A stretch of DNA of 64,000 bases, taken from Halichondria panicea. Its lineage: Eukaryota > Porifera > Demospongiae > Suberitida > Halichondriidae. The position numbers and the translations under genes were made by a program. The notes under the pieces were generated by a model. It made no database searches. It worked only from the letters and a program-made list of their open reading frames with translations, and had not been told where the DNA came from. Below are positions 1 to 11,626 of this stretch, piece after piece. The DNA lies in the NCBI RefSeq assembly GCF_963675165.1, contig NC_087388.1, positions 1,342,800-1,406,799 on the forward strand, in the 5' to 3' direction. The first letter of the stretch is position 1. Every line of letters starts with the position of its first letter.

Positions 1-66
1 GGCCTTGCCCTAGCTTTTGCTTTGCATTTGCCATGGCTGTCAAATTCCAGTGGATCAAAGTTTGCA
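1..66 (-). pseudogene. Fragment matching the C-terminal end of the ZNFX1-like pseudogene
   Basis: About 30 bases at 36-66, read on the minus strand, repeat the end of the RZ zinc-finger pseudogene at 35.6 kb and encode the same short peptide ANFDPLEFD. The reading continues as SHGKCKAKA to the window edge instead of stopping. It is probably the exon end of a related gene lying mostly outside the window, cut by the repeat end at 67-113. The match is short, so the assignment is tentative. Confidence 0.35.
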
Positions 67-113
67 ATTAACTGTTTTGGAACCTTCCTTTAAAATTCCT
101 GGATCCGCCACTG
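67..113 (-). repeat. Terminal fragment of the CAGTGGCGGATCC repeat family
   Basis: The stretch ends in CTGGATCCGCCACTG, the reverse complement of the terminus seen at 4018, 8445, 21343 and 53.29 kb. Only one end is recognised here, so this is a solo or truncated copy next to the coding-like fragment at 1-66. Confidence 0.5.
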
Positions 114-477
114 CTCTGTATCACTTCTTCGCTCTTGCAGTGAGGCCGAGGGTCAGAAAGTTGTCAGTGTTCAGTTTAGCAGTCATATTTAATGCAAACA
201 GTCAGCAGTGTTGGGGGTCAGGGGTGAGTACAATTGCACATGTATATATAGAAGTGTACTGCACCACCATTAAGCCTGTTCAGGCTCTTGTAGCTTCAAA
301 ACGGTTGTCACACAAGCAGTGCATTGTTTCCTCTTCTGATATACGCTATATAACACTGGAGCATGATAGAAAGCAAGCACACGCTGTATATCTTCATTTT
401 CAAAACAGGTTACTGGGTTGTCAACGTTTTTCTTGCCTTTTTTTCTTGTCTGTCTAGTCAGCCAGTTCTTAATGTGG
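114..477. other. Non-coding stretch, nothing recognised
   Basis: Open frames here have no recognisable domain and no counterpart elsewhere in the window. No RNA gene or clear repeat end was seen. Confidence 0.5.
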
Positions 478-592
478 CCTGGCTTTCCCTGCAGAAATAG
501 AGCAGTCTGAACATGAGTCAAAATGTGTGCAATTGAAAACACACACAATAGGGCACTGTCAATCCTATGACTGGTTGTACTAATATCTTTAA
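478..592 (-). repeat. Dispersed repeat (copies near 21.73-21.86 kb and 47.52-47.59 kb)
   Basis: The reverse complement shares long blocks with 21733-21858 (from TAGTACAACCAGT to CTCTATTTCTGCAGGGAA) and, in part, with 47524-47590. It is a moderately diverged interspersed repeat of unknown class. Confidence 0.55.
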
Positions 593-1089
593 GATCAATC
601 TACACTACTTGAGTGTACATTTTCGAGGACCTACTCTATGTACCTAATTCTATGCAACCACAACACTTTAGCTGGATTTCCTCCGCAACTGCCATAATAA
701 TCTCCTCACATTATCCAACAATATATACATGACTTGCATCATCAATGTATAGTATACAACTCGATCTGTGCAGAAAATAATTATTATACATACATATACA
801 TGCCTTGGCTTTTTGGAACACAGCATCACCCGTTTTAGATGAATACAGTGAATCAAAATTAAATGACCAGATGTGCGATTGATGAAGCCAATGATGTGTG
901 TGACTTGACAGAACCTAAACATTCGAGTAATGTATGGGCAAGAGTACACTCTTGGTATATATGCGTTAGTCACCCATCCATTTGATTTCATAATCTGAAA
1001 CTTCCTGTTTGAATAAAATCTACTTGTGGTAGTAGTTTATAGTGTCTAACTTGGGGTTGAAGAAGCCTTGAAATTGATATGAAAAATAA
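593..1089. other. Non-coding stretch, nothing recognised
   Basis: AT-rich sequence with no open frame that has a recognisable domain. It shares only short words with 3140-3250, such as GTGTGTGACTTGACAGAAC around 896. Confidence 0.45.
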
Positions 1090-2029
1090 TTATATAGGTC
1101 ACACGCACCAGTCTTCCTGTGAAAAGAAGTGAGAAGCCGCCACATAACGAAAAGTTTCATGCATAGTTACAATCACACGTGTATGCCAGCTAAAATTATG
1201 ATAACTGAACCTCATTCTATGGGTTAGTCAGCACCTTCATTTCTTTGTGACGTATGGAAAAAGAATCCCAAAGTGCTGGCAACATACATAACTGCATATT
1301 GCACTAGATCATTACGTATATTTGCATAACGATGTTATTATATCATTATTATACGATTATATCAGTTCAAGTCAGCAAGCAATGATTTATGTCAGTTGTG
1401 TGCTGGTTTATGTCTGTACGGCTTAATTTTGTATAATTAGAGAACAATTAAGCACGTTTTAAAATAGAATAATAGATGAAATTTATGGGCCTGATTTGAG
1501 CCAAGACAACTTATTCAGGAGTTGCTTGTACTCGAGTCACGGTTTGGCTCTTCATACTACAATCATTCCCAACCACAGCTCGATAGGCTGGTCTGTGTAT
1601 ATACAGTGTTGACAAGCTGGTCGTAATGACTTGATGAAATGACGTTCTCCAAGCGGTGCATTTGTAAATTGTGTGGGTGGATATAGATGCCAAGCGTGAT
1701 ATTTATGTAATCCTTTTGAGCCTTCTGGCCGTCTCTGGTGGGCGGTCTCTGGTGGCATCCTTCCTTCTGCATGCTTTCGCTTTGCTGACTTTTTCATAAA
1801 GGGTGCATTCCCTAAGAACCTCACTTCTGCAGCGTCCTCCAATTCTTGTCACGTTCCGAGGTTTGCTATTGCAAGGTCTGTGACATTTGCATGCATCAGG
1901 CCAAGAAGATGGTCCAGTGTGTGAGCCTGTCTTTAATAACAATGATTTGCAAATTGAAAATGTGGTCGAAACAATTGAGGTACCGGCCGTGGAAGGGGAT
2001 GTCGACAAAGGAGACTTTGTAATTCGGAT

Positions 2030-2245
2030 TGAAGCAGTGAGACGACACCTGATCATAATTAGTAAGCACAGTACTGATAATTATTGATTGCACTATTTAT
2101 AGGGACAACTCTACTCTATTGATAACAGTCGTGCTGAATGGTCATGTACGCATTTAGAAGATGCGTTAATCAAATACTTGCAGCCATCTTATACCGGAGG
2201 ATACAATAGTTCACATGCATACTGCAATGGTCAACAATAGGAGTG
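2030..2245 (+). pseudogene. Decayed ankyrin-repeat gene fragment
   Basis: The stretch from GAAGCAGTGAGAC through GTAAGCACAGT, GATTGCACTA, GCTGAATGGTCATGT, GATGCGTTA and GAGGATACAATAG follows, in the same order, the nucleotide sequence of one ankyrin module in the genes at 23.6 and 54.6 kb. Small insertions and deletions break the frame. It is about two ankyrin repeats long, lacks the GTPase and Death-domain parts, and is missing from the sister block at 6.6-8.4 kb. It is a relic of the same gene family 21 kb upstream of gene A. Confidence 0.7.
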
Positions 2246-2359
2246 CACCGCTGCAAAATTGTAAAATGTGTGCTTTGCTACTATAGTGTTTCAAGTTAGT
2301 GTATGTAGTGCTCTAATGTAATGCTTTTTGGAGCAGATTATAGGAACATACTGCAACTA

Positions 2360-2529
2360 CAGTGGAACCCCTCTATAACGAACATCTTTGGGGAACAATG
2401 TTTTGGCCTTTATACATGCAGAGGTGGCCTTTGTTGAGAGGTTGTTTTGTTCATTTGGGACCTAGGAGCCTGGCCGTTATATAGCAGCTGGCCTTTATTC
2501 GGAGGTGGTCGTTAACAGAGGTTCCACTG
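2360..2529. mobile_element. MITE with CAGTGGAACC termini and TA target duplication
   Basis: The element starts CAGTGGAACCCCTCTATAACG and ends CGTTAACAGAGGTTCCACTG, inverted repeats of about 20 bp with a few mismatches. TA lies on each side (2358-2359 and 2530-2531). Its 170-bp length, TA duplication and lack of coding fit a Tc1/mariner-type MITE. A single similar end occurs near 45.83 kb. Confidence 0.75.
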
Positions 2530-4057
2530 TAATTGATAGTAATCCCTATGCACTCATGACACTTTTGCAGGCACTGCTGGAGTATTTGGCATTAATTTGA
2601 TTTCCTTTGCAACTACCATAACATATTTTATATTGTTTGTCACAATACTTAACATGATTGTACCAAGGACGCCCTTGATTGCACTATACAACTCTTGACA
2701 TTGTAAACTGGTTCTCACTCAACACATGTATATAAATACCTGTCATGGCTTTTTGAAGCCATAGGAGCAGTATCCCCCTCATTTTGGATGAGGAAAACTT
2801 GAAGAGAGATACAGGTACAGCAAATCAGTGTGTGCAATTGATGAAACCATATAGCGTTCCTTCACTTTCATCACAGTATAGGCCTAATTAAACTGCACCA
2901 AGCAAGGAATACTCACTGCCTCTGCATGTTTCTTTGTGGAAATGCTGTCAAATTAATTAGCCAGATTGATGATTTAGGCCCTTTGCTAGATCTAACCAGC
3001 TATCTGTGAAACACGCGCCAATCTAGTCTTCCTGACATGTGAAAAGAAGTGACGAGCTGACACTTAACGAAAAGATTCTTATATAGACACACGTCATGTA
3101 TAGACACACGTACGCCAGCTAAATTGTTATATCAATAATTTTTATGATACTGGAACACTGAATTGTGTGTGACTTGACACATTCATTTTAATTTACCACA
3201 ACTTCCATTTCCTCTGACATTTTAACTTCCTGTTTGACATGTGCAATAAAATCTCTATACTTGATTTGAAGAAGCCTTGAAATTAAACAAGCAACCAAAC
3301 AGACTGCACCAGTTGGCCCATCACAAGACTAGGGACAAAAAGTGGTTTTCTAAGGTAAAAACTCACTTTTGTGAATTCTGATCTGTTATGAATAGCTCTC
3401 TTTTACGTGTTGTTTGTACCACTCTTATGCACAGTACCTAACATAACATAAGTGTCTGCATGCAGAAACCTGCTCCCAGTCCTTTAATTAATAGCTCATC
3501 TTACTAATAATTATAGCTAGTTTAGAATTTGTATTGATTGTATCAATTATAGAGGTTATTCTGCATACGTATAATTATTGGTGTACTATAGGGCTCAGTG
3601 AACCCCGGACCCTGGGCCGTAGGATCCAGTGACTCTTAAGATTTAATTAGTGACCCCCATAAACACTGCATAAATTTTACAAAACACTCAGTGACCGGGG
3701 GTCACTGGATCCTCCAATACTGCATGGGTTTTGAATAAGTTCAAGGAGGCTCTTTTGGTTGCAAATTTCGAGTCATTGCAAACGAATGACACGCAAAGAG
3801 TAAGCGCATGCAATTTCGCTAGAAACGCAGTATATAGGCCTTGTATACCTTCATTCGTAAGGGATTACTCAAACCAGTATGCGAGTAACACAATAGTAAA
3901 TTGTCTTTATATTGTCTGCATGTGTACATGTGTTGCGTGTAGTACAATTGCATTGTGTGCTGCATGTGTGTTGTGTGTAATGGCATTGTATAGCACAGTG
4001 ACTCAGTGGCAGTGACTCAGTGGTAGATCCAGGAAAAATGAAAGAGGGATTCCAAAC

Positions 4058-4429
4058 CAGGGCCGTAGATAGCTTAGGTGTGCAGGGGTGGTAAAATAAA
4101 AGCTGAACATTTTTTTAGTAAAAAAAGGTCAACTTATCCTCTGAGTATCGCAACTTGCTGTGGCACCAACTTAGACCAACTAAAACAAGGTAGCTTGAGC
4201 TAGAAAGGTACTCCTGCTTCCAGAGGCGCAGTGGAGCTCAGAATTTTACCTAAAAAACAGGTCATCACTCGTTCTCAACAGTCAGCATGCGCATCAGATA
4301 GCCCTGCCCACATCTCAATTTCATTACATCATTCTAATCGATAAAAGCATTGTGCATGTGCAGTATTTTGGCAGATCTAGAATGCCAGGGGGGCAACTGC
4401 CCCCCTGCCCCCCGCTGTCTACGGCCCTA
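4058..4429. mobile_element. Nested element with AGGGCCGTAGA termini and 5-bp target duplication
   Basis: Inverted ends are CAGGGCCGTAGATAGC and GCTGTCTACGGCCCTA. CAAAC is duplicated on each side (4053-4057 and 4430-4434). The related copy at 8463-8485 shows the uninterrupted target TTCCAAACTAACGA, which confirms the borders. The element is 372 bp with no coding. Its ends and 5-bp duplication match the elements at 11632 and 36289. Confidence 0.85.
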
Positions 4430-5145
4430 CAAACTAACGAGCGCACAGTGCGGATAATTTTGGGGTTACGCCCACTTCCGGTCACACGTTGTGCAGTAAG
4501 ATTAAGGAAAATCCCATTCTCAGCCTGGGAAAGTCCCATAATAGACTTGCGTAGAGCTAACTAGCTGCCACGAACAGTCAACTAGCTAGCCTATAGGCTA
4601 ACCATTGACTTTGAACACTCCTTTGGCAGTTGATACATCAAAACAACAGGTACAGGTTACAATGAAAGCACCGCAGGTGCTGATGCCTCGGTGGAGATGC
4701 CAAAGCTACATAACATAAAGCTTTTATACACGTTACGTGATGAACATTATTTTTATCATGCAAACTAAGAGTGGGTAATGATCTACCATGATTGTTGTTA
4801 AAAACGATCGATAAAAAGTTCAAGTCTAAAATTAATGGATGCCATCAGCAGAGCCTTGCAGCTCTATTCTCACTCTTGCAGCTACCAATAGGATACAATA
4901 GCTAGTGTTCTAGTGCAGAGCAAATTAGTAAGTAGAGTAGCAACACTCGGTAAACAAGTTTGGCTGCGTGCTCTTCTGAAAAGGTCTGAAAAAGCTACAA
5001 TGGCATTCCAAGTAAGCAAAACTAGGCATAACTCGAGAACGAAGCTTTATTTTGCAAATCCACGAATGAAAACATTACTAGAAGCCTATAGAAACTCTTA
5101 CTTGCACTTCATTGATCCTTGAGCATCTGTAGCAGTCTACACACA

Positions 5146-5178
5146 CATGCAGACACACACACACACACACAAACACAC
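5146..5178. repeat. (CA)n microsatellite
   Basis: Imperfect CA dinucleotide run directly before the left arm of the inverted repeat at 5182. Confidence 0.8.
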
Positions 5179-5181
5179 TAC

Positions 5182-5411
5182 CGTATACCTCGCTTGCGCA
5201 TGCGCACCGAGGCATAATCATTGATACAACAGCTACAAATCATACAATAGCTACAAAAACTGATAGAAAGCTAGCTGGTAGCTGTACTAAAGCCATAATA
5301 GCTAGCCTGGCTGAAAGGGGGGATCCGCGGCACCCTGAGATCTCCCCCTGGATCCGCCACTGAGTGTTACCTAATTATGCCTCGGTGCATGTGCGCAAGC
5401 GAGGTATACGA
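5182..5411. repeat. Inverted repeat with arms of about 38 bp
   Basis: The left arm runs CGTATACCTCGCTTGCGCAT through CACCGAGGCATAAT. The right arm (5374-5411) is its reverse complement apart from one or two bases. The right arm lies outside the CAGTGGCGGATCC element that ends at 5362, so the two structures overlap. The order of insertion cannot be settled here. Confidence 0.6.
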
Positions 5412-5414
5412 TAG

Positions 5415-5453
5415 TGTATTTGTGTGCGTGCGTGTGTGTGTGTGTGTGTGTGC
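5415..5453. repeat. (GT)n microsatellite
   Basis: GT dinucleotide run, with two GC interruptions near its start, adjoining the right arm of the inverted repeat. Confidence 0.9.
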
Positions 5454-5502
5454 TGTTTAATAAGTGTCAACTGATCACCATACTCACAAATCCTATAATA
5501 TA

Positions 5503-5684
5503 CACTTTCAATTTATGCCATCAGTGTCATGCAATAATAATCAGTCCCACTTTCAATTTATGCCATCAGTGTCATGCAATAATACATCAGTCCCACTTTC
5601 AATTTATGCCATCAGTGTCATGCAATAATACATCAGTCCCACTTTCAATTTATGCCATCAGTGTCATGCAATAATACATCATTA
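5503..5684. repeat. 46-bp tandem repeat, four copies
   Basis: Units begin at 5503, 5548, 5594 and 5640 with CACTTTCAATTTATGCCATC. The first is 45 bp because it lacks one base. Units are otherwise nearly identical, so the array is young. The open frame across it is a by-product of the repeat. Confidence 0.92.
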
Positions 5685-5689
5685 TGTCA

Positions 5690-6589
5690 GTATCAATTTT
5701 TTTACCTTTACTATAGTAATTCTACTTATAAAGGTGCTATAATTATTATAGTGTTTATTTAGTGATGTTATATACTTGTGCTTGGCTCGGTATTGACGGA
5801 GGCCCGAGGGTTGCAGGCCTGAGCAAACACCACTACCATAGCCAATATTATCCAATGTGCGCACAAGTGAAGCTGTGTAACAAACTGATTTGTTGCATCT
5901 CCGAGTCACATCACTCCTTTTATAGGACACCTAGTGGACAAATGCTTGTGGTGTGTTGCGCATGTACTGGATGTCATGAAATACTTAACGCTGACCACAG
6001 TTAAATTTAACCATGTATTACTATATAAAAGTGATGTTTTCAGGTATGCATGGGGTAGGTGGGTGGTCTTTATGTGTAACTTCAGCCTTACTGTGCATGC
6101 CAATATAAACTGGTGGAGTGTTTAATATTGTTGGCATAAATATAGTCTTCTTACATTTCTTGCTGAAATTAGCGTGGGAAGTATGCTTTGCGCACAGAGA
6201 CCAGTCACTTTAGGCATAGCTAGCAGGTTCCTACCTGAAAACTGTGCTTTATATATACGGTTCAAATGCAAAGAACACTCATCCTCGTTTAGATGAGGAC
6301 ATCTTGGAGAGATGCAGCAAATCAGTCGATCATCAATGGAAAAACCTTGAAACAGTTGTGACTTGATTGTGTATGACATCCAACAAGCTATACAAGAGTG
6401 TACCTTCACTTACTACAGTACACCAACACTTGCACTGCCATGCATACAGTAACCAACAGAAATTAACACTCATGTATGCAAGTTCCTCATTACCCTTTTG
6501 TTTAGTATCATGAATGCTGTCAAACTGATGAACCAGATTCAGTTAGCTAGGCCCTTCCCTTTAAGCTTATCATTGCACATCTATATATA
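5690..6589. other. Non-coding stretch
   Basis: Several short open frames on both strands, none with a recognisable domain. A segment near 6280-6330 (GAGGACATCTTGGAGAGATG) resembles 2780-2830 and 43118-43150, so it is old repeat. Nothing else was seen. Confidence 0.4.
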
Positions 6590-8444
6590 CATGTAGGTCC
6601 AGTCTTCCTGTGAAAAAACGTGAGAAGCCGCCACATAACGAAATGCTTCATGCATAATTACAATCACACGTGTATATGAGAGCTATAAAATTATAATTTT
6701 TATGGGTTAGTCAGCATTTTCTTTTTTCGTGGCGTATATATGGAAAAAGAATCCTAGCTGAAGTGCTCGCAACATACTGCATGTTGCACTATACAGTCAT
6801 TATAGTGTAATCGTGGTCGAGGTATACAGACAATTTGATAGTTTAATAGTATTTTCATGACAAAAAATTTAAATATTATATCAGTTCAAGTCAGCAAGCA
6901 ATCATAATTATGTTTTGTGTCAGGTGTGCTGGTTTATGTCTACGTCTTAATTTTATAATTATTATGTCACATTTTTGGGGAGAATAATAGGCACATTTTT
7001 CAAGAATAGAATAATGGATGAAATTTATGGGCCTAATTTGAGCCATGACAACGTGTTCAGGAGTTGCTTGTACTCGAGTCATGGTTTGGGTCTTCATACA
7101 ACAATTCCAACCACAGCTGGATAGGCTGGTCTGTGTATAATTATGGTGTTGACAAGCTGGTCGTAATGATTTGATGAAACGACGTTCTCCAAGCGGTGCA
7201 TTTGTAAATTGTGTGAGTGGATAGATAAAGAATGATATTATATAATCCTTTTGAGCCTTCTGGCCGTCTCTGGTGGGCGGTCTCTGGTGGCATCCTTCCG
7301 TCTGCATGCTTTCGCTTTGCTGACTTTCTCGTAAAGGGTGCATTCCCTATAAGAACCTCACTTCTGCAGCGTCCTCCAATTCTTGTCGTTTTCGGAGGTT
7401 TGCCATCGCTAGGTCTGTGACATTTGCATGCATCAGGCCAAGAAGATCTAGTGTGAGATTGCGAGCTTGTTTTTAACTTGCAAATCGAAAATGTGGTCGA
7501 AATGATTGAGGTACCGTGGAAGAGGATGTTGACAAAGAAGACTTTGTAATTCCGATTGAAGCTGTGCATGAGATGTATAATTATGATACTGGAACACTGA
7601 ATTGTGTGTGACTTGACAGAACCTAAACATTCACAACTTCTATTTCCTCTGACACTTTAACTTCCTGTTTGACATGTGCAATAAAATCTACTATAAAGTC
7701 TACTTAGAAAGACAAGATTTTATTGAAAGCAAACAAGTAACTAAGCAGACTGCACCAGTTGGCCCATCACAGGACAAGACAAAAGTGTTTATCTAAGGTA
7801 ACTCACTTCAGTGAGACCTATAATATGAATAGATCTAGCTCTCTTTTATGTGTTGTTTGTACCACTATATACAGTATATACCTAACATAAGTGTCTGCAT
7901 GCAGAAACCTGCTCCCAGTCCTTTAATTAATAGCTCATGTTACTAGCTTCTAATTATAGTGTTTAGAATTTGATCTAGTATATATAGGTTACTCTGCATA
8001 CCGTGTATAGGGCTCAGTGAACCCCGGACCCTGGGCCTTAGGATCCAACGACTCTTAAGATTAAATTAGTGACCCCCATAAACACTGCAAGCGCATAAAT
8101 TTTACAAAACACTGAGTCTTAGGTTTCAGTGACCCCCGATCCTCTGATACTGCATTGGTTTTGAATTTCAAAGAGGCTCTTTTGGTTGAAAATTTCGATA
8201 TTATTATATAGATTGCAAACGAATGACATGCAAAGAGTAAGCGCATGCAATTTCGCAATATTTATAAATGCAGTATATAGGGCTGTACAGTGTCATTCAC
8301 AAGGGATTACCCAAACCGGTATGCAGTAACACAATAGTAAATTGTCTTTATATTGTCTACATGTGTACATGTGTTGCGTGTAGTACAATTGCATTGTGTG
8401 CTGCATGTGTGTTGTGTGTAATGGCATTGTATAGCACAGTGACT
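6590..8444. repeat. Short copy of the degenerate duplicated block
   Basis: Partner of 1090-4015, lacking its central 1.1 kb (the MITE and the ankyrin relic). The junction at about 7575 joins TGAAGC to the ATGATACTGGAACACTGAAT segment, which in the long copy sits at 3145. It ends where the CAGTGGCGGATCC element begins at 8445, as in the long copy. Confidence 0.7.
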
Positions 8445-8640
8445 CAGTGGCGGATCCAGAAAGGGGGTTCCAAACTAACGAATGCGCAGTGCGAGTAGTG
8501 AAAGTCGAGTTACGCCCACTTCCGGCCGCACATTGTGCAGTAAGACTAGGAAAAAATCCCCATTCTCAGCCAGGGGAAGTCCCATAATAGACTTCCGTAT
8601 ATAGAGCTAGCTAGCTCCCACGAACAGTCAACTAACTAGC
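8445..8640. repeat. Truncated CAGTGGCGGATCC-family copy
   Basis: Starts CAGTGGCGGATCCAG and follows the 4018 copy through the GGTTCCAAACTAACGA and CCACGAACAGTCAACT segments, without the nested 372-bp insert. The right end was not found. A different repeat end (CAGGGGTGGATCCAGG) begins at about 8642. Confidence 0.65.
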
Positions 8641-8755
8641 CCAGGGGTGGATCCAGGGGTATGGAATAGGGGGCTCACCCCCCCCCCTTCCTCTTAAAAA
8701 CCTTCATTTATCAGCTACTTAGCTAGCTAGCTATTAACTCACTCACTGCATGCAC

Positions 8756-8817
8756 TAGCCTCGATTCCAGGCCGCGAAGAGAAAGGCCTTTTTCTTCGCG
8801 GCCTGGAATCGAGGCTA
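8756..8817. repeat. 62-bp near-perfect palindrome
   Basis: Arms of 31 bases, from TAGCCTCGATTCCAGGCC to its exact reverse complement, meet at AAAGG/CCTTT with one mismatch (G against T at 8781/8792, a wobble pair in RNA). Shorter relatives with TCGATCCCAGGCCGC-type arms lie at about 22.52 and 47.06 kb. It could form a cruciform or an RNA hairpin. It is most likely a minimal foldback element. Confidence 0.9.
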
Positions 8818-9632
8818 TGCATGTACTGGATCACGATGTAGCTAGGTGACATTATCATAACCACACCCAGTTCAATACTGAGCATGACTGAGAAATAGAT
8901 CCAGGCTATCACCTCAGAACTAGAATAGCTACACTGTAAGAGCACTGAAAAACAATTGACCTTTTTTAGCCGGAAAAATATTTTGTGATTTTTCCCCCCT
9001 TATCTGCAGTTCTGCTGCTAAACATCAACTTTCATCTCATACTTGAGGCCATTTGGGACACAGTACACAGCCTTAGCTAAGTCATAGGTACTATAGGAAC
9101 ACAAGCATGAAAAAGCGCTTTGTGGTGTAGCCTCTAGCTACTACACGACAATCGAGTTTCTTCGCTTCCAATCAGGAGGCATGTGATTCAGTGATGGGGG
9201 TTAGCTCTGAGATGTTTATATGTATTGGATACAATAAGTTTCCCGGGCTTTTGCGTCAGTTATAAAGAGATAAAGGATGGTCCCAGAGCCACTACGTATA
9301 CACTTTATTGGAAATATCACGTAAATCACTTCCGTTTCCAATCCCTCTCTACTCTTTCTATGCTCCCATGCAGTCACTGAAATATTAGCACCCGAACCCT
9401 GGATCGTAAGATCCATGCAGTGACCCTTTGGATTTAGTGACCCCCTATATAAACACTGCAGTTTAGAATTGTTATTATGAGCTTTACAACACTATTAAAA
9501 ACTAAGTGTAATATCGCCCGGGTCTGACCTTAAATATCAAATTGTAACACTAGTTCATACTGCTATATATGGACGATATCTTTGTACAAAAAAACTACAA
9601 AGCACTATACGGTACATGTTTAACATAATTAT
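8818..9632. other. Non-coding stretch up to the LINE insertion
   Basis: No credible coding. Around 9328-9360 there is one end of the AGAGGGATTGG repeat family, and around 9388-9470 a third diverged copy of the CAGTGACCC/GGATCC segment also seen at 3590-3720 and 8008-8155. Confidence 0.45.
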
Positions 9633-9755
9633 TATGGCCTCAATTTTTTTTTTTTTTTTTTTAGAATACTGATAAATATACTTTTTTTTGACAGTTAGAA
9701 AATAAACATGTACGTATTAAGAGTTCTAAAGATTTTGTGAGACTTTGGGTATAGT

Positions 9756-11626
9756 CTATTCACACTCGAACCGTGTCTCCGCTTGGATCAGGTCCATTGG
9801 AGACTGGCGAATGTCTCTTCTGCGGGTGGAATGAGAACCACGAACACAACGTATGGCTGATCTTGCCAATGAAAAGGCCAGACTGCATCTCATCCAGCCT
9901 ACCACCTGACTGTAGCTTTTGTTTCTTTTCGTGGCTAGGTCTCCAGCCAGTCTCTTCACTACAACTGAGGCCTCCTTGCCCATGCCTCCACATGCCGAAG
10001 AAACTAGAGGTGTGAACGAGCCATGCTCAATTTCATTTATCCTTTCTCCGTATTCTCTTTTTTTCTCTCTCTCCATTTTCTGAAAAAGCGACTTGAGGGG
10101 TTTGGACCTATAGCTTCTCGCGTGGGGGTAGAATCTTGTGTCAAAAAATGCGTTTCTGCATGCCTTGGGTCCAAAAGCAGCCTCTCACTCTGATGTCTGC
10201 TCTGGTATCAGGGTCTGTGTTGGCTGTTCGATAGCGGAGGGACTCGCCTGTCAAAGGTTGTAACTTGGGCTCAGTCTCAACGTCGTTATGTATTTCCTTC
10301 ATGCAGGATGCTAGGAAGTTTGTTGTGTCGTCATGGCGCATGTGTATGAAGCCAGATAATTTGCAGATCTGGGAATGGTCTACCGTATAACTTTCACCAC
10401 ATGGGCAAGTTGTTGGTAGATTTTCCAGTGGCCAACAATAGCGAAGGTTGATGTGGTCATGAAAATCTGCTTTGGCATCAAAGAAAAATCCGTGCTCTGC
10501 AACAGGTATTGTATTAAGTGTGCTTGAGCCCCCTTTCTCACGTGCTAGGGCCATAGCACGTTGTTGGGATTCTGGTAGGCGTCTCTGTAGATCATCTGCC
10601 TTTATTTTGTACAATACGTCGTGACGTTTCCGCATGGCCATCTTTTGATTGAGGTCCTGGTCAATGCTCGTCATGACATCTGTCCCGTTGTCAGTAATCA
10701 GCTGGGTGAGTTTTGCTGTGCATTCAATTGAGTCAGCGTGTTTGCTCCTTGAATCCTTAACAGGATCGTTGAACGACATACCTCCCAGCCGTGTAGGCAG
10801 TGTCATCAGCTCCAGCTCTGTGTCATTTCGTTCATGTTTCACTATTTTTGGTATTAGTTTGTGATCAATAGCGTCCTTCAGTGGTTGCATGTGGTCCCCC
10901 GCGGTAGGCATGGTTCTTTGAATAAATGTCCATCGATGCTGTAGTCCAAACACGAAACCAGTGTATGCAGCATGGGGTTGGGTGGAGGCAATGTCAGCAA
11001 GCCGAGACACCTGTTCCCAAGCGGTAACTTTTTCCTAAGTATGTGGCAACAAATGCTGGGGACCCAATCGCTGCACCCAGGTGACGCTGTCCTGACTTAT
11101 TTGCTAAATCTTCTCCATCCTCAGACATCTGGATGCCTGTGCCTTCGAATTCTTTAACTGCTGCTGCTCGGCATTCTGGTTTCAGTACGAGGAACGTTTT
11201 TGATGGTTTTGGGAAGTACCCATATGCGGGTCCTTGTTGCAGTGGATGTCCCAGTAGTTGCGTAAAATCTTCAGGTTCCCCCCAGCTGCGGCGTCATCGG
11301 CATACCATATTTGAACTGCACTGGGAGAATCATCCGTGGATAGCACACTCCTGCATTTGTCTATTAAAGGTACAGTGCTTAGTGCATACATCGCCATGGA
11401 CGGGGACATCCCTGGGTAGTACCTTCTTCTGAGGACAGTTCCATTCCTCCTGAGACAAATAGTCTGGACGGCGACCGGTAGAAATTTAAGAGGACTGTTG
11501 CCAGAGGTGGGCATGTGTATCGGATGTTAAGGAGGGCCACTGCACGATTCAGACGATTAAATGCATTATCTGCGTCAACCAACAAAACTGCGTCTGTGCC
11601 TGCTGAAGTGAATACCTTTCTCAATG
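9756..11626 (-). pseudogene. LINE-like reverse transcriptase, C-terminal part, frameshifted
   Basis: On the minus strand the order is RT motif A ([14 protein letters not shown]), the TTQG motif, the catalytic motif IWYADDAAAGG, a thumb/connection region, a zinc-finger-like CPCGESYTVDH..C segment ending in RHDD, and a basic C-terminal tail. At least three single-base frameshifts break it: near 11400 just after TTQG, near 11200-11240, and near 10155 where one extra A separates the 10141-11010 frame from the 9756-10076 frame. The catalytic YADD survives. It resembles reverse-transcriptase proteins common in sponge and cnidarian genomes; I cannot place the clade. It continues from 18386-19176 across the insertion. 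Confidence 0.82.

Larger units (their letters stand above)
1090..4015. repeat. Long copy of a degenerate duplicated block (partner 6590-8444)
   Basis: 1090-2060 aligns with about 6590-7575, and 3140-4015 aligns with about 7575-8444. The stretch 2060-3140 is absent from the partner. Shared landmarks are the GAAGCCGCCACATAACGAAA segment, the CTTCTGGCCGTCTCTGGTGG segment and the CTGCTCCCAGTCCTTTAATT segment. Minus-strand open frames at 1552-1842 and 7141-7569 share one peptide stretch (GNAPF..KSAKRKHA), but both are broken and no family was recognised, so coding is not claimed. Confidence 0.7.
4018..5362. mobile_element. CAGTGGCGGATCC-family element, interrupted by other repeats
   Basis: Left end CAGTGGTAGATCCAGG, right end CTGGATCCGCCACTG. 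Internal sequence (GCTGCCACGAACAGTCAACT; TTGGCAGTTGATACATC; AGCTACAAAAACTGATA) matches the copy at 53.29-54.23 kb. Compared with that copy this one carries the element at 4058-4429 and about 570 bp of extra DNA from about 4652. No clean target duplication was seen at the outer ends. Confidence 0.6.

Noticed and set aside
1552-2056. Minus-strand frames shared between the two copies of the 5' duplication
   Set aside because: A short peptide is similar in both copies, but both frames are broken and similarity extends equally into non-coding flanks.
5414-5674. 86-residue frame starting in the GT run
   Set aside because: It is made only of the microsatellite and the 46-bp tandem repeat.
9760-10015. 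Open frames on the plus strand and in a second minus frame at the LINE 3' end
   Set aside because: They overlap the conserved C-terminal tail of the reverse transcriptase on the minus strand and show no family features.
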